Assembly (NCBI GenBank): GCA_013397695.1
Contig: VYZI01000012.1
Span: 3,707,549-3,771,548, forward strand
Length of the DNA: 64,000 bases
Direction: 5' to 3'
Origin: Centropus unirufus
Taxonomy: Eukaryota > Chordata > Aves > Cuculiformes > Centropidae
This document shows, one piece after another, positions 1 through 15,000 of the stretch (position 1 is its first letter; the number at the start of each line of letters is the position of its first letter). Below the pieces are notes generated by a model. It was given only the letters and a program-made list of their open reading frames with translations, made no database searches and had not been told where the DNA came from. Made by a program: the position numbers and the translations under genes.

Positions 1-3000
1 TGCCTGCAAAACTTGTCTAACTGTGTGAAAAATAAACAGTTAGACAAAACAATGCCACAGCTTCTTCAGAACGTACTTTTTATAAATATAGTTCTCATAT
101 AGCAAATATCAACCACTAAACAAAAAATTAGTGGAACAGTTGTTTTTAGGTGACTTAGTAAGACATGGCAGTCTCATAGGCTCCAGGCAGACAGAACAAT
201 TATTTGTTACCTGGCTAGTAAGATTTTTACGGTATTTATTTTCCAGTTCTACTTCAAATTCTTTTAAGGCCCCTTCAGAGGCCATTCTTTCTTTCTGAGC
301 CTTCTGGATCTGCAGCCTCTGGTCTTCAACAATCCCTTTTAACTCTGTAGCTGAAGCTTCATCCACAACTGTCACTTGGTCAGTTTGGCTGCTGCAGTCA
401 TTACAGTCAACTACAGTTCTTCTCATTTCTTCCAGCCTACTTTGCCATTCTCTTTCTATTTTTGCAAAGACTCGTTCTTTATTCTAAGGAAAAAAATATT
501 CTTTAAGAAAATTTCCCCAATGTCCAAATAACTATAATTTCACTGATATTTAACAAAAAACTGCTTACACCAATAATCTTCCCTAGAAGGAAGAGAAAAA
601 CCGTGCTCAGAGGGCAGTCTGGTGAAGAACAAGGTTTTCCTTCCTGATCACAGCTTTCTACTATGGAATAGGACACACACAGGACTTATATAATAACGCT
701 ATGAAACAATAAAGCATAACCACTCATACAGAGATCAGGGTGGAAAACTCTAATATACTACCAGCTGTGACATTCAGGACAGTCTGCATGTCACTTAACA
801 AGGGGGGAGCGAGTGTGGGGGTGTTGTCCCCCAAAATCTTAAGCAGGTGCAATACCTACTGACTTCATCAGAGTCTCCTAAAGTGACAGATCCTTAAAAG
901 CCACTTCAATTAGCAGAATACCAGCACATAAATCTATCTACAAAGAAGTTCCTCTAATTTGAACCTGCCCTGGTCAATGTTCCACACCTCTTTTTCTTCC
1001 TTCTCCCAGCGAACTTTGGCCAGTGCAACTTCATCTTCAACTTGCCGTTCTTTTTCTTTCAACCATTGCCTCTTTGCTGCCATCAAAGAACTGCTGTGTT
1101 TCTCTTCAAGTTCAGCCCTCAGAAGGTTAAGAGATTTTTTTTTTTCTTCTAGTAGCTCTTTCTTGAGCTAGGAAAAAGAAATAAGTTTAACATATTCTGC
1201 AAAGCCTTACAAACTGCTCTGGTACAAAGTGATGAGAATACATGATGGGTATGATTAACTCTAGAGCCTGCGGACACATCTTCCTGATCACACCTGAACA
1301 AGCTCTTGAAAGGAGGTGTTTTAAGGCATGACACTAGAGGTTACTATGGGCTATTTCATTAAAATAAGTTTTCTTAGAAAGTATCTTTATTCCCAGCATA
1401 TTTTGAGTTGCACCACTTTACTAGCCTAGCAAGACAGTTGACCCACTTCAGTCATTTCACATCAATGTAATCAGAAAAGCAAAGTTTTTAATCAATATAG
1501 CAGTCTGAATTCATTATTACTTGAAAAACACAGTGTTTTCAGATCGATTTTATAGAGGAACAATATATTATAGCTACAGTTGGTCCCCTCACTACAAGAA
1601 AGACAGTGAGGTGGTGGTGTGTGTCCAGAGAAGAGCAGCAAAGCTGGTGAAGGGTCTGGAGCATGGGTCGAGGAGTGGCTGAGAGAACTGGGGTTATTTA
1701 GGCTGGAGGAGGCAGAGGGGAGACGTTATCACTCTCTACAACTACCTGAAAGGAGGTTGTAGTGAGGCGGATGTTGGTCTCTTCTCCCAAGTGACAGGAT
1801 GAAAGGAAACAGTCTCAAGTTGTGTCTGGCGAGGTTTAGACTAAGTATTAGGAAACATTCACTGAAAAGGTTGACAAGCATTGGAACAGGCTGCCCAGGG
1901 AAGTGGTTGAGTCACCATCCCTGGAGGTATTTAAAAGATTTGCAGATGTGATTAGGGACATGGTTTTGTAGTGGAGGTGGCAGTGATAGGTTTACAGTTG
2001 GACTCAATGACTCTAAAGGCCTTTTCCAACCTAAACAATTCTGTGAAAAAAAACTTGTCATCATTCAGGTTCTTGGAAAATGTCTCATGAATATAAAACC
2101 TCGCACTGTCATCTGAACAGTCATCAAGAGTCAAAATTAGGGAAGCTGACTGTGTGAAAACGAGTAGCTATCAGTAATATTCTACAATATTTTAAACCCC
2201 AGAACACAACAGCAGGTTAATTTAACAACCAATAGGTCACATGGATTAATTTTCTGATACAACTGCTATCTCTTCCAAGTATCTTCGCCTAACAGCTACA
2301 AAGTCAAACACTTATGTTACATCTTAAAGACACTCTGAAATTATGTGGTTCATAGGTATTTCCATTAGTACCTTCTCTTCCTTCAGCTGCTGCTCTTGCT
2401 CAAATTTCTGCCTTAAAGTAGCTTCCAAGGTGTCCTTCTCGCCACAGACTCCAATGTAGCATTCCTTCACCGTAGTCATCTCTCTGTTCAGCTCCTCTAT
2501 GTTAGCCCTTCACAGGACAGATTATTTGTTATCAGTTAGTCTTTACACTCCCAGGAAAGCCAGTCTGTTTCACAAAGAAGAGTAACTAGCGCTGAGGGCC
2601 AGATATGAAACGCAAAAGTTTAGGTAAAAGTGGAAAAAACTGGGAAGTCTTACTTCAATTGTGACATCATCTCTTCGTAAGTTTGTATGAGCTGCTGTTT
2701 TTCTGCAGCACATCGCTCCAGCAGATCTTTCTCAAAACGTGCTTTGGTATCCTCATGATGTTGCTGATAAGTCCTTTCACATCTACAATTTCAAGAAAGG
2801 AAAAGACAGCCTAGGACTTTTCCTCTCCCTTTTAAACGGGGTTCAACTTCTCCATAAGTAAGGAATCAGCTTTCTAATGCTGACCCCCTCCTTGTACCAG
2901 ACAGCTGGTACAGGATACAGGCAGGCTACAAGTTCACAAATGAAACGGAGCTTACCTGTCAATGGCTTCTTGTCTATCCTGATCGAAATCCTGAACCATC

Positions 3001-6000
3001 TCCCTCATCTGACCACAGAGATCTTGATTTAAACTTTTCAGTTTTTCCTCATTTTCTTTCAGTTCTTTAATAGTCAAAGTATGGTTCTGAGCAAATAAGA
3101 GTCAAGTAACAAGTGGGTTGAAAAGAATCTTTTTTTAGTTGCAGGTATTATAACAGAAAGACTTTGTTGTGGTTTTTTTGTTTGGTTTGGTTTTTGGTTG
3201 TTTTTTTTTTTGTAGGGATAAGCACTACCTCTGTCTTACCTCAACTTCTTGCAGCAAAGTTTCATTAGCCTTTTTGAGTCTCAAAACCTCTTCCTTGAGA
3301 TTATCAGAAATTGAAGAACTGGCCACTGAATTATTATTCAGGCTTGTGACAGGCTGAAAATAAACAAAATAGGTTGAAGCTGCAAAATAATGTTTTTACT
3401 TAAAAAAAATAAAAAAGGAATTATTGCAGTGCAAGATATAACAGCAGCACTGTTACTCTAGATGAATTCTCGAAGGTTGTGTCACCACGAAGGATTAAAT
3501 TAGCACACACGCAAGGTGTTTGCGAGCTGAATGATTATCATATACGAAAGAGCACACACTTCTCCAGCCTATTATATTCCTATCCCACATCCAAGTCACA
3601 ATGTACGGATTACAAGAGCAGGTGTTACGAGTCTGATCAATTTATTGAGTTACGGTAATAATGGGGTGAAGAGGGATGCAATATCAGAGATTCGGTGCTG
3701 ATCAGATTACATAGTGAAGGCTCTCTGAAAGCAATCTGTTCAGTGTTCCATTTGTACAACCTAATGATAGTATCAGCTTTCTTGGAAAACCTACAAGGCC
3801 TTTTTTGGCTAAAGAAAACCTGCTTTCTCCAATGAAATTTAGTTCTGAGAAACACAGAATGGTCATTATGTGCTATCAAGCATGTAAAGCATCCTGTCAG
3901 GACTTGCCTAAAAACACACACTGCCCACATTCTGCTATTCATTTTTAATTTTTCAGATACAAAGAAGGTACCAGACAAGCAACAATACTTTCCTTAAGAT
4001 CAAAGACAGATCTACATAGTTATTATGAATGCTCAGCTGTGAGCGAATTCTTTGGTCCATTTTTTCAGGAATTTTAAATGTTGGTTTCATTCAATAAAAC
4101 CTAATGCATCTTTACTTTTAAAAGAAGTGTAAAAGAACATACCTCTAACTCTTTCGATGCTTTTTCTGCTTTCAACAACTGCTTGTATTCCTCTAATGTC
4201 TTCTGGCAGTCCTTAAGATCATTTTGTAATTGAGTGATCTGGTTTCTCTTCGTTTTATTACTGCTCAATAAACGTTCCAACTCAGCTTTTAATTCTACAA
4301 TGCTTTCATCTTTAGAGAGCTCTTTATCCAAGTCTCTGTTCAGTATTGCACTGCCAGAGAACACATAACCAGGTAAATATTTAAAAGACAAAACACAGTT
4401 ATCTGAAAGGTAGCAGTAGAAATGAGAAGAGCAACTAATGCTACCAGAAACACAGACTTGTAAGAGGTAATAGTAAAAAGAATACAAGAACATGAATACA
4501 AAAGCCACGTTTTTTCATCAGGTTGCAATTAATGTACAGACAACGAGCCAAGGAACAGCAACACAGTCCCTATAAAATCTGAAGATTTATTAAGGAGCTA
4601 TTAGGCATCTAATTTATGGTATTAGTCATTTCCCGTTTCCCAGATTACCTGGCAATGCAAACAGTATTCGATACATCTACAAAAAACTCTACATTGATCC
4701 AGTAAGACCATCTTTTACACATCAACTGAATTTCTTGAGGATTTTGGATTTTTCTCTCAGTAAGAATCACTCAATACCTGCAGAACCTTGGTATCTTCCC
4801 ACCGATTTTCTTAATTCCCAAATCAACGTAGGAATCACTCAGGTTTGCAGGCAACTCTCCATCTGCACCATTCAAAAATACTCCAAGCTTGGCAGCAGAT
4901 TCATACAAAGCAATTTCTTCTTTCAGTTCCATTAATTCTTCCTTAAAGTAAGAGACAATAAATCAGGCTGAGCAGAGAAACTCCAAGCAAACACATTAGG
5001 CCCATGACAACCCTTCCAAAGGAAAAAAAAACAACAAAAAAACCAAATACACAGCACTGTTCCTTCTAAATATAGTTGTAACTAGCTGTATTTACTTAAA
5101 TCATCTCACATTAGTTTTATTTATTAATACTATTGCTTTTGATACCTCTAGGAAAGCGTATGTTAAAACTACAAATTACAGTTCATATATGAAGTTTAAA
5201 TGTTATCTCTTTTGCTTTTACTTCTCTCCTGCTGCTTTTGTATAATAAAATGGATAAGAACAGAAAAGTACACAGCAGGAAAAACAGCCTATTACATTAG
5301 TACTTATTAAGGTGCATAATTTCCAAGATTATTTAAGCAGTTTAAGTCTAATATATATGACCTGAATTGGAAACAGACTTTCATTTGTATTTCAGAGGAC
5401 GCTCTAGCATTCCCTTTTGCTGATACAAGGTAAGTTTCAGAATGTATCTACAGCTATCCCTATAATCCAAGTTACAAGATTCCCAGCAGAACTTAGGTTC
5501 TTCATTTTCCATAAGCAGATTGGATAAAGGCAGATCAGATTTGTGCCAATACACACTCCTGACCATGCTTGAATGAGGTGGGGAGGAAGAGTCCAATACA
5601 CAAAACTGGTAGATGAAGTAGTGAAAGGAGATGGCCTTGTTTCCCCTACAAATGAAAACAGTCTCAACTACCAGACTCATAGCTAGAACGCTCACCCCCC
5701 CCTAAACCAAAACAATAAAATGTTGAACAAAATTAATTCACCTGCAAGGCCTTGTTCAAGTTATTGCTCATCAGGTGTGCAGATTGAGCTTGTTGCAATT
5801 GAAATCGTAACTGATTTGTCTCCTGTATGGAGCCTATTGCAGGAAAGAAGAAGGAGAGAAGAGCGAGTCATAAGTATGCAATGAAGACTATTCAATCTGG
5901 AAGATCACTGTTCAAAATTATGATATTGATTCTGGTAACAGGCATTAGTTTGTTTCAATGCCCTGGAGCTCGCTAACAGAAAATATCCAAAAGAAAGGTA

Positions 6001-9000
6001 AGAATTGAGCCAGTGAAGGATACTTTCAGGTCTCCAATTTAAACTGGAGTTTGTTTTCAAGTCTGGGAACTCCAGTGGCTTTGATTTTTTTCAGAATTTT
6101 TAATAATGGCTTCAAAATCAATACCATGAGGAGCAAGATGTGCAAAATGTTTGCTTTTCTTGTAGCTCACCAGAAGCAAAAATGAGATTGTGCAATTGTG
6201 CCAGAGGTATAGCAGGAACAGGATCATCTTTGAAAAGAGGTAACCTTCCAAAAGTTTAACTTACTACTGATATTTTAAGATATTTGACAAATATAGCACA
6301 GAAAAGACATGGCATTTCTTAAACTGGCAGCTGCACTCTTACATATCTCATTGCATTTATAATTACTTGTTTACTGCATAATACAGATTCAATAAGGTTT
6401 TCTTCCTCCTCTATCCCGACATTCAAGCTCTCTACAGAAATTTTTCTTCCAGACTACCCCAGTTCTCAAACAGAACATGTTCTTAAATTAGGATCCAGGA
6501 AGACAGAGATTTTGTTTACAGTCATAGTGCTCGGATCCTGCAAAAAGAATTTAGTGTGTAAAGGTGGGCACAAATGAAATACACAAAGAGCAGAATACTT
6601 CACATGCTATTCCTCCTGATATAAGATGTCAAGAACTAGTCCCTAGTAATAAAAACCAATTCTTTCCTCATTTAGATTTGAATTTAGAATGGCAATTCAA
6701 GTAAAATGCCTAACACACAAATAAGCAGTTTGCTAATGTAGGCCATTATTTCATCTAAAACTAAGATTACACAACACAAAATGCAAATAAAAATAGTTTA
6801 ATTGGTGTTGTTTGGGGGTTTGATTTTTTGCTGGGTGGAGATGTTTGACTTATTTTATATTTATTGGTTTTTACACTGCAGTCCAGACAACTAAACTTCA
6901 TTAAGTCTGACTAATGTACTGCGCAGGAAAGTATAGTAGTAGTATATATNATATACTAGTATATATTTAGCTTGATGCTGATTCCATTTCAATAGGAATA
7001 TATATGTGTGATTTCATACTTAAAGAAACTGGAGCCATTTCTGCAAGGAAACAGTATAAGCAAAAGGCTGACCTGTTTGTAGTAAATTTGCACACTGCTT
7101 TTGGCTTTCTTCAAGGCTTCTTGTCAGTCGATTTATTATTTCAGTTTTTTCACATTTTGTTTCTTCCAGCATTTTTTCAAGTTGCTTAACATGCTCTCCT
7201 AGAGTTTTGCAAAGCTCTTCCTAGGAAGACAGGCTATTTTTACTCATGTTACAAACATCTGGCTGTTTAGGACAGTTTTGGTATAGAAGGAATCAATACA
7301 TGCAAAAGACAAGAAGAATCAAACACCTAAAGGGGCAAAGGCCAGTTCTATCACTCACAGTTCAAATGCTACCCGTGGCTGAAAAGCCATCTCTCACAAC
7401 AGTTAGGTTTTCACTAGGAGACAGCAAGTATGCATGTATACAAACACACAACGATGTGAACCATTTCATACTTCCAGCACGTCATATTATCCCCTGTAAT
7501 CAATCACATGCAGTTAAGTCTCCTGAAGAAAATTCAAACCTTCATAATTTATATTAAGGCTGAGTTTACCTCAACAGAGTTTCACTGCACTTAAGCCAAA
7601 GTTTACTTGGCTTTTTTTACTTTTTTACTTACTTTTTTCACATGCTGTACAAAGCACACCTTTATACGGCATTACTTTGTTACGTACCCAGGAGGCACAG
7701 TACTTTGTCTTTATACCTTTTAACTTTTCTATTTTCTCTCAAAACCACATCTGTCTCTGAATACCCCAAACACCCTACCACGAAGCGCTTCTTTTATAGT
7801 AGAGACAAAGATGTGTAAGCTTTGCTGTGCTACTAATAGACAGAAATTTAGCAGTTCATTCTTGTTTCCAAGCCAAAGTTAGTTACCTTTGCAAACATAC
7901 TACTGAATTTTTATGTGTATTTGAGACAATACAGGCTTGAAATTGAAGAAATTTAATTCTATTTCCTTTATGTGAAGTCAGGGGATAATTTATTAAGGCT
8001 GCCTAAACTACATTGCTTGTATGCCTCCAATAATGTAATGGACCCTTATTACACGTCAGGTAGAATAATTCTAATGAGCTCCATAACCTAATGACACAAT
8101 TCGTATCAAACTCCATCCTAAATCCAGCCTTTTCCCCACCCCTATCTCTCCTTTTAACTCTACTTTTAAAATAAAGTTACTGCTTGGTGGTTAGGAGTCC
8201 TTGATCATTTTGAAACTAAAGCCTGGTGACAGACTGTTTAATAAACAGTTTCTCTTAAAGCAAAAATATCACAGATTTTTTTAATTAGCTCTTAGTTTTC
8301 CTCAGATTTATTTGCCAGTATTCTTTCACAAAGAGATTGTGCACAGAAAGAAAGCTCAAGAGAGAAATTAAGACAATGAATTCTTGCCTCCTCTGCATCT
8401 GTTATGAACACTCACACAATTTGAGCTCACAACTGCCTGGAGATATTTATAAAAACATACCACATATGCTTCATAATACTGAAACTCAAACAGAATTTCC
8501 TTTCCATTTGCTTAGCACTTCCAGAAGGACTTATTAGAATTATAGGTGAAGAAATGCAGTTTAGGAAGCGTGGGGAGCTCCACAGCCTCTCCAGTAGAGT
8601 ACCTAGCATCCTAAAAGAACTTCTCACCTGCTCTCGGAGTGCAGATTTTGTAGTATCAAGTTTCTGCTCTAATGACAAAACTTGCTTCTCATACTTCTGC
8701 TTGAGTGCTGAAATAATGGCCTCGTGTTGTTCTCTGGCTCGCTGAAGGGCATCTGATCGCTGAAGTTCTAACAGCTGCTTCTGCATGCTTTCCATGGCCA
8801 CCTCTGCCACTTTGGATTGCTTCAATATCTGCAGGAACAGTATTAGAGTAGCTCCCAGTTACACATATTTCACCTTTGCTCCCATATTCTGTTGGTCAGT
8901 TCAAGTTCATTGTGCAAGAGTTGCTAAAAGTCCCCAGATAATGCCTGAATTTTACTGCAAGCTATTTCCCACCAATGCATCCTACTCATGCGTTGCATAT

Positions 9001-12000
9001 TCAGCCTCTGCAATGAACGTGAACAATGTTTAAAGAGACTACCATTTCTGTTTAATAGAAATGCATCAAATATGTAACTGTGGAGAAATTCCACAATAAA
9101 CAGCTTAAAAACATTTATGGTACCTGCTCCTCATTGGTCGTAAGGGTCTGAATCTGAGTTTCCAGGGCTTTTATTTGACCTTCAAGATGCACTTCCCGTT
9201 CCTTTCCATTCTGATAGAGTTTTTGAGACTCGCGAAGACTAACAGCCAAACCATCCTTTTCATCTTGAGAGAGACATAAAAATTGTGTGAGAAACGTGGC
9301 CAGCCCCCCAACAACTTCAGGGAACACAATCATTCCGTTCCCCTGCACTACAGAACCATTCTCTATGGGCCCTCTGTCTCTCACTGTGGGCAATAAGCAG
9401 AAGACAACAAAACCAGTCAGTCAGTCCCATTCAGTAATCGCTTTCTCCCCCTGAGGGCGGGAAGCACTGGATACGTTGCAACTTCAGATCCTGGTAGAAA
9501 CCAGCCCCCTTCTATCAGCCCTAGGAATTAGCATCATCCCTTACACCCCTTGAAGGGATGAACAAAATAATTCCCCTGGAGAAAAACCCAAGACACAGAA
9601 AACTTCAGCTGTCAAGCATTTTGCCATCTCTTTTGCTCCTTTTGCATTCCGAAAATTACATTCTTAATTCTTCCAGCTCACAACTCCCTTGTGTCTGTTC
9701 CTATAGGAAAAGGGAGACCAAGACTTGGATCACTTTGGAAGAGCTTCTCTCTACATACAGTCCAGATATGGCTTGTTAAACCAGACAGCACCAAATAAAA
9801 GGGGTTTTTTCTTAGACACACACTCCTCCTGTTGGGGTTTGCTGGTTTTGGGGGGGGGGGGGTTGTTTGTTTTTTACTTCTAACACAGTACTTTGTCAAG
9901 CCTCTAACTTTTCTATACATTTTTAATGGCTGTCATAGGGACTCTGGATTACACTGGTGGTCTTGACAATGCAATAAAAGTTAAGGTAGTTATGCAGTCA
10001 GGCACCAATCCAGATATTTTTCTTTAAAACAATACTGAGCGAAGAGAGTTAGTTTTGCATAGTCCCAGAACATGTTTATAAATACAATCATGACCTGTAG
10101 ACACCACCTAAATCGAAGTTCCAGAATAAAAATCTGCCAGATACGAATAAAAATCTAAGAATTTGAGATCTGTACAAAAACATTTTACCTTTGACCATTG
10201 AAAGCTGATGATTCAAATACCTAATCTGCTGTGTGCTCTTTTCTAGCTTTTCATTAAGTTCTTCCAGTTGTCTCTCTCTTGCTTTATTTAGAACTTGAAG
10301 TTGAAGAATCTGCATATTTTCTGAACCATCTGCCAAATTCCAAATAACATTGAGACAAGTCAGCACAGTCAATTAACCAAGAAAGTCATGAATTCCTGCC
10401 CAAAGATACTTCTTTCTTACAGTGTGAAATTCACTGTTGGTCCCCAAAATCGCATAATTTCTAATCCACGTTTGATTCGTATCACCCAAGTTGCTCAGGC
10501 AGCAATGGCTGAAGAAACCCCCACCACAATTCAAACTGAACAGCCAACCCAGGTAAATGTTTACATATTGTGACTTCACAGAGTCCTGTGGCAACTATAA
10601 ATTTTCAATATGTTTAATAAGCAAAGCAGCTCTGTTATTTGAAATGTACCTAACAGAAAAAGCCCAATGTGGCATCAAGCAAGATGTATCAAGTAAGATT
10701 CCTAAGGTACAGCAAATCACTGTGTCCTCTACTAGAAACAATAGAGTGTCAGCAAGACTTGAGATCAAGCTCCAGAAATCATTTCATTCCATCTCACCAG
10801 GCAAAACTGCGCTGTTAGTAGCCTGAAACTCAAGTAACTCAATCAACTGAAAGCTGATTTCTAGATAAAATTGAAAAAAAAAAATCCAAAACCTAAGCAA
10901 AACTACAACAAAATCAGGGCACCCCATTATTAGAGCAAAATAAAAGATCATAGACATTAACATATTTTTAGTTGTCCTCTTACTAAAAATCTATGAAGTC
11001 AGTAGCTTTTTCAGTTGCTGATTTCCAATGGACTTTTCACACAAACTAATTTCAAGCCTAAACAGCAAACACTTACTTTCATCCTTGCCCAAGAGTTCCT
11101 GTTCCAGATTTTCAAACACCTCATTTCTCCTGGCTCCTTCTTGCATTACTGGAATTTTTTGATGAATGCCATTTTGGTATGGTTTATAAGTCACTTTGTA
11201 AGACTCTGGTGATTGGCCACGGACAACGTCAGATGCAACAAACTGCTGTTGTGACAGTACAAACATAAGAGGAAATAAATTCAAGCTCTAATTGTAGTCT
11301 TATTAAATGACAATATGTTTTATTTTACAGGCTGACACTGAAAGCTCTAGTTACTCTTCATTCTCACACTCCAAGCCAGTCCCCTATTTAAGCGTAACAA
11401 ATTTTCAGGAAAGCTTCCACTTTAAGGAGAGCAATGAAGTGTCAACATCGATAGGGAAAGCACACACTTAAGTGAACCACAACCATTTCACCTCATGGAA
11501 TTCTACCTGGCCAACAAGAGCTAAATTAAAAAGCCCCCAAATCATGCACACATGAAAATCCAGTTATTTAACACTTCGTTGTTTTAGCAGGAAAAATAAG
11601 ACTACAGAAGCTTCCCGTCACTGTTTAAACTGATCATAAGAAACGGAAGACATCTATAAATATTACTACCAATAGTTAAAAACTTGCAAAAATTGTTCAA
11701 GAGAGATAGAAAAATGCATCAGCTTCTGAAATACCTTAACATGCTCCTTTGGAGCATCTGGAAAATTTAGTATTTTACTTTGCTGACTGTTAAATTCCGG
11801 TTTATGGCCATTTGTATATGGGACGAAGTTATCAGGAAGATGATAGACGTTGTTCTGTTGGTAGCAACTTGGAGTATTAAACTCATCTCCACCGAGATAT
11901 ACATCATCAGGATCCTCTTGACCATTCTGGCCGTAGTAATCTTCTTTAACGTCATATAAATGTTTCTTCTCTTCATCATTATGTAGACCATTCCAATTAT

Positions 12001-15000
12001 TTCCATGTTTTTCAATGTGATCATTTTGCTGGCTATGCAAGAATTGTTCAGGGTACAGATTTTGCCTTTGTTCATAACCCTATGAATGGATAAGACATTC
12101 AGAACTGCTCTCTCAAAATATAGATTTTCCCCTCATCCTCCCCTTTTTATCAGGTTACCAGCCCTCAAGTTAGAAATGCTTCAAATTAATAGTGAAATAC
12201 ATCACTTAGATGAAGAGTATTTCTCTAATGAATTTAAATCATGTTTAGGAACAAGTACGCCCTACCAACCACATCACTGCTCATACAAGCTTACATTTTG
12301 AGGATTGCTTATCAATGGATGATCATTCCACATTCCATCATGATTCCCAGGCTCAGGTGATCTGGAGGAAAACAGGCAGATTATATTTATTTGCAAAGGA
12401 AAAAAAAAAAACCAAAACAAAACAAAAAACACATCTCTTCAATAAATGAAGTGGCACCTGGTTTGTTTCTCATGGAACATAAACCGTACTGCAAACTGCC
12501 CTACAGCTCCCCTGGGATTGCTTTTACACACTTCATCAATTCAGATTTTGCTCTACTCTCAAAAGCAAAACACAATCAAGAAAAAATGATGCAAAATGCC
12601 TTACTGCTCCTCAGCCTCTTGAATGCTACAGTCCGAATAGCTGGAGAGCTGGTCTCCACTGTCCTCCAGCATATCATGGGGAAGGTCTGTCAATAGCTGT
12701 TGCAACTGAAACAGAACAAACATCATTCATTATATTCTTTGTCAAAAGAATGCATACAAGTTCAGTCCAAAGAGAGAGACAGGTGAAGCAGGCCGCTTGT
12801 ACAAAAACCTGTTTTTCTTCCTCTATTGAAAAGTTCACACTAGAATTCACTTATACAACAGAATGTTTAATAGACTAGAGTAACAACCTAACGATTTTTC
12901 TGACAAATTCTTCTTAACAAGAGCTGCACCAGAAAGAGGTTAGGGAAACTCTACCAGGTAGACATGACCCAGGATAGTCTGCTTTTGAAGAATGATTTGT
13001 AAACTAATCATGCCAAGGTTTCTACTCTGTCAACCCCAGGTAAGAAACGTAATGGACACTGAAAACAAGCTCTTCCTGAGGAGTCTGGATTGAAATCCAT
13101 ATAAGAATTTTCTAGCCAGTGTTACTAGCTGCAAGAAGTCATCAGTGCCATGATTAGTGTTCTGCTCATCTTTTTCAGATGAAGTCCCAAAGCATCTGGA
13201 CACAGAACATTGAAAAAGACCACCACTTCTAATTCAGGAAATAGAGCTGTGCCACAAAAAAAAACCAAAACAACCAAACAACCACACAACTAAAACACTC
13301 CTGAACTTACTTGTTGTAAGGGTTCCCATTTAGAATGGACCTCATCTTCCAGTTTTCAGAGAAGCTTGGATACAGGGCCACATATTGGGTTTCTTGTAGA
13401 TCTGAGCTATGCACTTCCTATTTTCTTATTGGGTGGCTAGTGTATATATACANNNNNNNNNNNNNNNNNNNNNNNNNNNNNNNNNNNTCAGAGTTATTAC
13501 ATGGCTTTTCTGAACCCTAACCCTGTTCTTCCCAAAGTGTCAAAGCAAGTGTTAATAAGAGCAGAAACATAAACTGCCCCATGCTGCATACCTTAGCAGC
13601 TTTTCTTTGTTAGAAGAAAAAACCCACAAACCCAAAACTATCATCTACAAGAAGTTGATTTTATAGCCACCATGTTTTCTCCGATGCTATTTTAGATGCT
13701 AAGACCAAAAGATAGAAAAGTTATCCTTAACTTCTTGCCTAAATGTCTACAGAACAGAGCATCACAGGTTTGTTCCTGGAAATTCACTAGTGGCATGAAG
13801 AAGTTTGCCTCTCTTTAGAGCCCTATCCAGGCTTATTACATCTCAGCTCCACTAAGCAGGAAGGGAAAGACAGCATCAGTCACTGAAGACCTCCTTTCCT
13901 TTGCCTGACTTGCAACCAAGGATATACTCAAGCATCACAGATTTTTGCTGTTCTTGCACTGCTTTGGAAACTTAATGTAAAGAAAAAGCACATAGACAGT
14001 TCACAAAACATCATGAGAATAAACCCAGATGTGGGTATAGGCTACCCAGTTCTTATGTTAGTGTCAAAGGACTTCCCCTACCGGGGAGATCTCCCCAGTT
14101 TTCAAGAAAAAAAAAACACAGCTTGATGTGGCAGAAAACTTAAACTAAAACAGAAGTCTCGGATTATGTCTTGACCGGTGAACAGTGTCTTAGCCTCCTC
14201 TTAGCAGACTGAAAATCACATCCCACTAAAATATCAACAACATGCCTTTCCCCAGTCCAAATGTGCATGGCCTACAAGGTTTATTATTAGCTTGTTCCAA
14301 AGACGCTGCTTTGTTTGTGCCCATTGCCTCCATGGCCTTTGTCTTCTCTCTTCAGGTGTTTATACCCAGAGATTCCTCCTCAGCTTTCTCTTCTCCAGGC
14401 TAAACATTCCCAGCTCTCCTTTATAGAGATGTTCCTCCCAACACTCTGAACTTATAATCCTATTTATGACTCTCTCACTCAGTCACTGTAATAACCCTGC
14501 AATTATTTCACTACTTGTTCTCCTGCACAAGCACAACATTCTTTACCTGGGTAGAAAGTTTTGGAGCAGACATCAGATTCCTTACAGTGTTTGCAACAAT
14601 ATCTTTCCAAGTTGAACAGTTATCATTCTCTTGTGCACATTTGTTTTCAGATGCCCAAATTAAATACTGGAGAGATTACCTGACATGGATGCGATTTACC
14701 ACCCTGTAACCATTATGCACATTCACATTAAACATATATTTTGCCAATTTTCTCTATGAGTCAAAGAGAACAGAAATACTCAAGTCAATATTTTAACTAA
14801 AAAAAAAAAACCCAAATCATTTGAATATATTTTTCTGGAGATTATGTAATTTATAATCAGGATTTTATAATTCTGACTATAATTATTCCTCATTCTTTTC
14901 TAAACTAACCAAATTTTCAAGTGAAAGAGAACTATTGCTTTCTAAGTATTTGCCATAAGCAAAAAAGCTGACAAGAAATACAAAATGTAGGTGACATCAG

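Noticed and set aside
6940..6966. TA-rich stretch with an N, looked at as a possible hairpin or origin
   Set aside because: A simple TA microsatellite with an unresolved base in a CEP152 intron.
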